A stretch of 10,882 bases of DNA. It comes from Funneliformis mosseae. Taxonomy: Eukaryota > Glomeromycota > Glomeromycetes > Glomerales > Glomeraceae. The notes beneath the pieces were generated by a model, which saw only the letters and a list, made by a program, of their open reading frames with translations, was not told where the DNA came from and ran no database searches. Of the stretch, positions 7,509-10,882 are shown piece by piece; position 1 is the first letter of the stretch, and the number at the start of each line of letters is the position of its first letter. The stretch is from positions 1 to 10,882 of the forward strand of contig CAJVPP010003743.1 of the NCBI GenBank assembly GCA_910592005.1. The letters run 5' to 3'. Both the position numbers and the translations under genes were made by a program.

Positions 7509-7954
7509 TTAGAACCTGATTGAACATTCACAACCAAACGTCTTTCTAGGTGTAAAATGAATAAAGAACGTCTTTCAGTTGTATTGTATGCAAATGCTGA
7601 TAGCTCACATAAATTGAAACTTTTAATCATTGAAAATTTTGAAAGATCACGTTGCTTTAAAAATATAAGAATCTAAACTATTCCAATAACATACTGTAAT
7701 AATGCTAAAGCCTGGATGATTGCATTACTTTTTTAAGAGTAGCTTTGAGAATTTGATCGTCAAGTTAGTCTAAAGTATAAAGGCTAATGTGTATTACTTT
7801 TCCTTGATAACTATTTTAGCCATAAGCTAGCTGGCCTTACATTACAATACACTGATATTCATTTTTTGCCTTTGAATATGACTTTGAAAATTCAGCCAAT
7901 GAACGCTAGAATAGTTATATTCTTTAAAAGACACTATTATTATTCTCATATACG

Positions 7955-8018
7955 GTAAGTAAATTATTAAATTTACTATATATTTTAGTATTCAAATCTA
8001 ACTGTTTGTTTTTAAAAG
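7955..8018 (+). other. 64-nt spliceosomal intron in the Tigger transposase
   Basis: GTAAGT donor, CTAAC branch-point-like motif at 7998-8002, and an acceptor ending TTTTTAAAAG at 8018. Splicing joins CG to T, giving YYYSHIR then LMLKYVEEG, the order expected in this part of Tigger transposases. All three signals are intact although the surrounding exons are dead. Confidence 0.75.
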
Positions 8019-8585
8019 TTTGATGCTAAAATATGTAGAGGAAGGTAATTGTGCAGAGGATTTACATATCAATATCTTACAGGCAATTCAATTTATTATC
8101 CAAGCCTAGAATAAGGTTAATGCTAAAATAATTAGTAATTATTAGCGTTATACAAAAATTCTTCCTGATGCAAATGTAGATTTTAGAAATATTTTAGAAG
8201 ATATTTGCCAAAATGAAAATTTAGTATTTCGTGATCTTATAGATTCACTTTAAGCCTTTAATCTTTTCAATCTAATGCAAGCAGAAGAGTTTTTTAACAT
8301 ACTAAAAGAAAATATTATTTATGAAGTTCCCAAAGATGATCAAGTTATTGAAAAACTTGTATATCTCTTTAATAATACTGACAAGAAGAATGTAGATTTA
8401 GACGAAATGGATGATAGTGATAAAATTCCTATTATTAGTCCTAATGCTACAATTGTTAGCTTAGAAACTGTATATACATTTTTACTTCAACAGAATAATG
8501 CAGAAGAATATGTGAAGTTAGTGAGAAAAATTGAAAAATTTTTTAGGATCAAAAAGATAAGCTTAATGTGACAAACTGATCTTAA

Positions 8586-8960
8586 CACATATTTTCATTA
8601 AAAGTAATTCTGGCATCTGTAGTACTGTTAGCATATATTTTATTATTTAACGCTAATATTGATTTTTTGAGTTTGATGACTTGTGATTTTGCCAGAGCTG
8701 AAGATAAATATTTACGTAAAAATATAATTACCATCACAAAGATTATATATATTATAGCATTCTTTGAAAAAATGCCTTAAAGCATCTCTATTGTTATGAC
8801 ATCTCAGATTAGTATCTCATAGATTATAATTATGATGCTGAAGAGTACAATCAAAAACATATTAGAGTTTGAAAGCATTTTGCGAAGTTAGGTGAGAAAT
8901 TGAAATTATTAGAGTTTTTAAGAGTATGCGCAAAATATTATGTTTTGATTGTTTTTTTTT
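8586..8960 (+). pseudogene. Unassigned decayed coding fragment after the transposase
   Basis: A frame without ATG stays open from 8586 to TAA at 8777-8779 and includes SLMTCDFARAEDKYLRKN and IIYIIAFFEK. A shift of frame near 8770 continues it as CLKHLYCYDISD, then (after TAG) YLIDYNYDAEEYNQKHIRV, then (after TGA) KHFAKLGEKLKLLEFLRV. The pieces have normal amino-acid balance and the two stops fit a former CAG or TGG and a former CGA or TGG. I cannot assign a family. It may be a host gene remnant or belong to the Tigger element's 3' region. Its start overlaps the last codons of the transposase in a different frame. Confidence 0.35.
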
Positions 8961-9659
8961 CTTAAAAGAAACGTCTTCAATACACTCAATTTTTATAATT
9001 AAGACCCTTTGCAATTAATCACAATAATTATCGCAAAATATAAAAATCCCTAGATCTTCACTGGAAATCATATTATCTAATAATTTGCTGATCAGATTTC
9101 TTAAATTACTCTATATTAATATGCATATACACTCGAGTAATAAAAAATTAGTATATAGATTTTAGAGGAATTACACCAATTATTCCTACATGAGAAAAAA
9201 ATTAACTATAACTTAATACCCTAAACATTATTTTATTTGCAATACATTGAGCCTGATCCTAAAGGGATTACTAAAATAAATTATATAATGCGAGAATTGG
9301 TTCATGATACATGATGATTTTTTCTATACCTTAGTCTTAAAGGGATCCGCTTCATCATGATAGTTTATCCTATTCATTGTGTCTGTTCTACCTACTACCA
9401 ATAACCCATTATATTCATTATTTTCATTCTGATACTAATGTGAACTTTGAAAAGGAACTATGTATTAGTTATAAGCTCTGAAAACGCCTCCTTGCAAATG
9501 CTCAACTTAAACCGAAAGTAAACATCTATCCTTAATTGTCTAATATCTCATCTGATACTTTGCTAAGTAACTTTTATTTCACTGGCACTTTTTCATACTG
9601 AGATACGCAATGAGTATGCCCGTTATATTTGCTTATTTCAGTGTTAGTTATGCAAAGAC
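8961..9659. other. Spacer with minor coding-like scrap and small hairpins
   Basis: No gene recognised. One 30-codon open scrap (about 9223-9315) reads YIEPDPKGITKINYIMRELVHDT before TGA TGA and has no identifiable relative. CATGATGA at 9310-9317 pairs with TCATCATG at 9352-9359. The rest shows only scattered stops and AT-rich sequence. Confidence 0.5.
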
Positions 9660-9751
9660 CAATAGACCAAATTATCATAGGGTCTTTTAGTCTAGATCAT
9701 TTAGTCTATTCATAATTTGTTAATAGACTATTGAATGACTCAGGTCTATTG
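9660..9751. repeat. Nested inverted repeats built on TAGTCTATT
   Basis: The outer pair is CAATAGACC (9660-9668) with GGTCTATTG (9743-9751). The inner pair is TAGTCTATT (9702-9710) with AATAGACTA (9722-9730). A further TTAGTCTA occurs at 9688-9695. Both stems are perfect 9-mers and the inner loop is 11 bases. There is no reading frame. It could be a tiny fold-back element or the tip of a larger one, but no target duplication was recognised. Confidence 0.65.
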
Positions 9752-9916
9752 AAAAATCACGTTTAACTCATCGAATTAAAAGATTTTGACGATCTTTCAG
9801 AATTTGTGAAATAGTTTAATATTCAAATAGAAATTCAAATTTCAATTGAATCTCATTCACGTTATAGTTGTATAAAGCTCGTTAAATTAAAAATAATTGG
9901 AAATCAATCTTAGATG

Positions 9917-9940
9917 TTTCTTTTTTTTAAAAAAAAGAAA
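9917..9940. repeat. Perfect 24-bp palindrome, TTTC-T8-A8-GAAA
   Basis: TTTC followed by eight T, eight A and GAAA reads the same on both strands. Similar T8A8 blocks lie at 10054-10071 and, less perfect, at about 10592-10613. Confidence 0.85.
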
Positions 9941-10053
9941 AATTCTAGAAATGTTACTAATGTTTCCTTTTTTTATTTTTAGGATTTTCAGCTTTTTTCA
10001 GTTTAAATATTGTTGAGTATTGGTTTTACTTTTGATAAACCTTAGGTTCAGGT

Positions 10054-10071
10054 ATTTTTTTTAAAAAAAAT
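10054..10071. repeat. Perfect 18-bp palindrome, A-T8-A8-T
   Basis: A, eight T, eight A, T. It sits just upstream of the T-rich acceptor-like end at 10074-10083. Confidence 0.8.
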
Positions 10072-10083
10072 TTGTTTTTTTAG

Positions 10084-10819
10084 AAATGTATAAAAAATGT
10101 AATTGAACAATGGAAAATGATTTCAATTATTTTATTGATCAACTATCCCTTATTGATGGATTCTTCTGCGAAAGAAACTGTGGCTATAGAACCTACATAA
10201 CTAATTTTGATGGTGACAATTCTCAAGACATAGTTATGGCCACTGTTGGTTCAGAATCTTTAAAGAAACCAATTAATGGTGAAAAAAAAAATATCCCTTA
10301 ATACTAATCTTGTTGATTATTCTGATGGTCATTGAATTCTGTGTGTGCTATAGAAAATGGAAAGTTTTGTAATGATGATCAATACGAACTTGGTCTTAAC
10401 TTTGACATGTGAAAAAGGTTTATTAATAGAGTCAAATTGGAAATTGAGGTTTCAGTTAATTGAGACACCTCCTTTAAAATCTATTAGCTTTACATATCTA
10501 AATAAGGCGTTGGTATCCGCTATATCGCCTATAGTGATTTTTGCTACAAACCGTAGAATGTATCAAGTCAGGTAATAGATTATTTTTATTTTATTTTATT
10601 TTTTTTTAAAAAAATCTCTGAACTTATTTTCTAATATTTTGATAAAGGAACAGATGATATTATTGCACCTCATAGCATTCCAATTGATTTGATTGATCGA
10701 ATTTTGATCATTTGAATATTATAGATGATATCAGATCAATTATTCAAATTCGTGCAAAAACTGAAGAATGACGATGCTTTGAATTATATGGCTGAATCTG
10801 GAGTTAAAACATCTTTGAG
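10084..10819 (+). pseudogene. RVB1: RVB1 (RuvB-like AAA+ ATPase, Pontin) copy, broken, 3' part
   Basis: RVB1 pairs with RVB2 in a hexameric ATPase core of the INO80, SWR1 and R2TP complexes in the nucleus and cytoplasm. The sure part starts near 10459: SFTYLNKALVSAISPIVIF then ATNRRMYQVR, matching the region after Walker B through sensor 1 (ATNRG). After an intron (10572-10647), GTDDIIAPHSIPIDLIDRIL follows (the motif is PHGIP in the family), then DDIRSIIQIRAKTEE and, after a frameshift, NDDALNYMAESGVKTSLR. The last codon is split by a GTAATA donor at 10820, so the gene may continue past the window. Upstream, from an acceptor at 10083, KK....MEN, GY and ESLKK with I..G..I.L.TN fall in RVB1 order, but with large deletions; this part is weak. 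The Walker B DEVH is lost, and stops occur at 10713-10715 and later. About eight bases are missing after RILII. Identity to RVB1 rather than RVB2 rests on FTYL, PIVIFATNR and GTDDI. Confidence 0.8.
10572..10647 (+). other. 76-nt intron in the RVB1 copy
   Basis: GTAATA donor, CTAAT branch-like motif at 10631-10635 and an AAAG acceptor at 10647. It falls between MYQVR and GTDDI. Splicing as it stands leaves the frame one base short, so a G was probably lost at the donor side. The interior has TTTTA repeats and a T9A7 block. Confidence 0.65.
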
Positions 10820-10882
10820 GTAATAATTTACGACAAAGTCTATTGTTTAAAAATAATTTTAATTTGTTCGTATTTGCCTATT
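10820..10882 (+). other. Start of a further RVB1 intron at the window edge
   Basis: GTAATA donor directly after the split arginine codon of TSLR, where RVB1 continues with Y. The rest is AT-rich with no acceptor before the window ends. Confidence 0.5.

Larger units (their letters stand above)
6136..8601 (+). mobile_element. Tigger/pogo DNA transposon, inactive; 3' end not resolved
   Basis: Starts with a 23-bp end (CAGTAATACCTCTATAAGTG and onward to GCAC, 6136-6158) preceded by TA, followed by several CTCTATAAATRCA motifs up to about 6310. Then come a long AT-rich leader and a complete but dead plus-strand transposase ending at 8601. I could not find a convincing matching right end; a weak candidate near 9161-9174 is listed under rejected items. 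The element may therefore extend several hundred bases past the coordinate given. Such elements move by cut-and-paste into TA sites. It belongs to the same end-family as the 198-bp element at 5378. Confidence 0.75.
6909..8601 (+). pseudogene. Tigger/pogo transposase (CENP-B HTH + DDE_1), broken
   Basis: From ATG 6909 (MSLKRTTLSEIQKRELCNY) to TAA 8599-8601. Parts in order: an N-terminal CENP-B-like helix-turn-helix (to about 7080, ending RVDESTITCIL); a second CENP-B-type DNA-binding domain (about 7130-7330, with ELEFALKEFI, KAKMIADRLDIP and NGIC*RKLE); the DDE_1 catalytic domain (about 7420-7950); and a C-terminal helical part ending NAEEYVKLVRKIEKFF. The catalytic motif normally MDETG reads NINEMG, with aspartate to asparagine at 7427-7429. 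The LDN aspartate is kept at 7806-7808. QPMDAGI reads QPMNARI, with aspartate to asparagine at 7902-7904. About fifteen stops occur, many in place of tryptophan (TGA/TAG), plus at least two frameshifts. A clean intron lies at 7955-8018 and an intron-like insert at 7451-7508. The last lesion is TGA at 8569-8571, just before QTDLNTYFH. Length without introns is about 520 codons, full size for the family. Confidence 0.9.
9752..10083. other. AT-rich spacer; possible worn 5' end of the RVB1 copy
   Basis: Contains AAAGATTTTGACGATCTTT (short hairpin, about 9780-9798), two perfect T8A8 palindromes listed separately and a T-rich acceptor-like TTTTTTTTAG at 10074-10083. A weak reading at about 10033-10060 (F, two stops, then T-L-G-S and V-F after a gap) resembles the FCPMVGSEVY segment of RVB1. 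That would place it exactly before the exon that follows. I regard this as suggestive only. Confidence 0.35.

Noticed and set aside
8615..8630. TACTGTTA just after the transposase as a possible element end
   Set aside because: Only the five-base tip fits; the adjoining AGAGGTAT part of the end is absent.
9157..9174. Possible 3' end of the Tigger element (TTTAGAGGAATTAC resembles the inverted start TATAGAGGTATTACTG)
   Set aside because: The last bases are not CTG, no TA follows, and the expected GTGCAC and TGCATTTATAG motifs are missing. Chance similarity in AT-rich DNA is likely.
10197..10260. NFDGDNSQDIVMA-like segment resembling an FG-GAP/VCBS calcium-binding repeat
   Set aside because: Only one copy, no signal peptide or neighbouring repeats, and the surrounding fragments fit a worn RVB1 copy better.

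Overview
The window is very AT-rich eukaryotic DNA with no bacterial-style gene packing. It looks like a repeat-rich stretch of an early-diverging fungal genome. The best fit is an arbuscular mycorrhizal fungus (Glomeromycotina, Rhizophagus/Glomus-like). This rests on base composition, short introns with GTAAGT/GTATGT donors, a Tc1 element and a Tigger/pogo element of fungal type, and a gene start resembling the Crinkler (CRN) effectors that are expanded in that group. The organism call is inference, not a database match. No rRNA, tRNA or CRISPR array was recognised.

Left part (1-2235): mostly non-coding, with one tentative exon (667-769) ending at a perfect GTAAGT donor. A complete but dead Tc1/mariner element (875-2233) follows, with 26-bp terminal inverted repeats, a TA target duplication and a minus-strand DD34E transposase broken by stops and frameshifts.

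Centre (2236-6135): a long AT-rich spacer leads to a promoter-like region and a short 5'UTR intron. These precede a decayed Crinkler-like N-terminal domain (3423-3629). Five short coding-like fragments follow on the same strand (3784-5308), too worn to name. A 198-bp non-autonomous pogo-type element (5378-5575) has landed among them. Right after it lies the cleanest reading frame of the window, a two-exon candidate gene (5580-6009) of unknown function.

Right part (6136-10882): a Tigger/pogo element begins at 6136 with a 23-bp end matching the small element at 5378. It carries a full-length but dead transposase (6909-8601) that contains one clean 64-nt intron and a second intron-like insert. 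Downstream are an unassigned decayed fragment (8586-8960), a spacer with nested inverted repeats (9660-9751) and T8A8 palindromes. Last comes a decayed multi-exon copy of RVB1, the RuvB-like AAA+ ATPase Pontin (about 10084-10819), which may continue past the window edge.

The unifying theme is mutational decay. In the Tc1 transposase, the Tigger transposase and the RVB1 copy, many lost residues and new stops are explained by C-to-T or G-to-A changes. Examples are TGG to TAG/TGA, CGA to TGA, CAA to TAA, GAT/GAC to AAT/AAC and GGA to AGA. That pattern suggests methylation-driven deamination or a RIP-like process over the whole neighbourhood rather than independent random decay.
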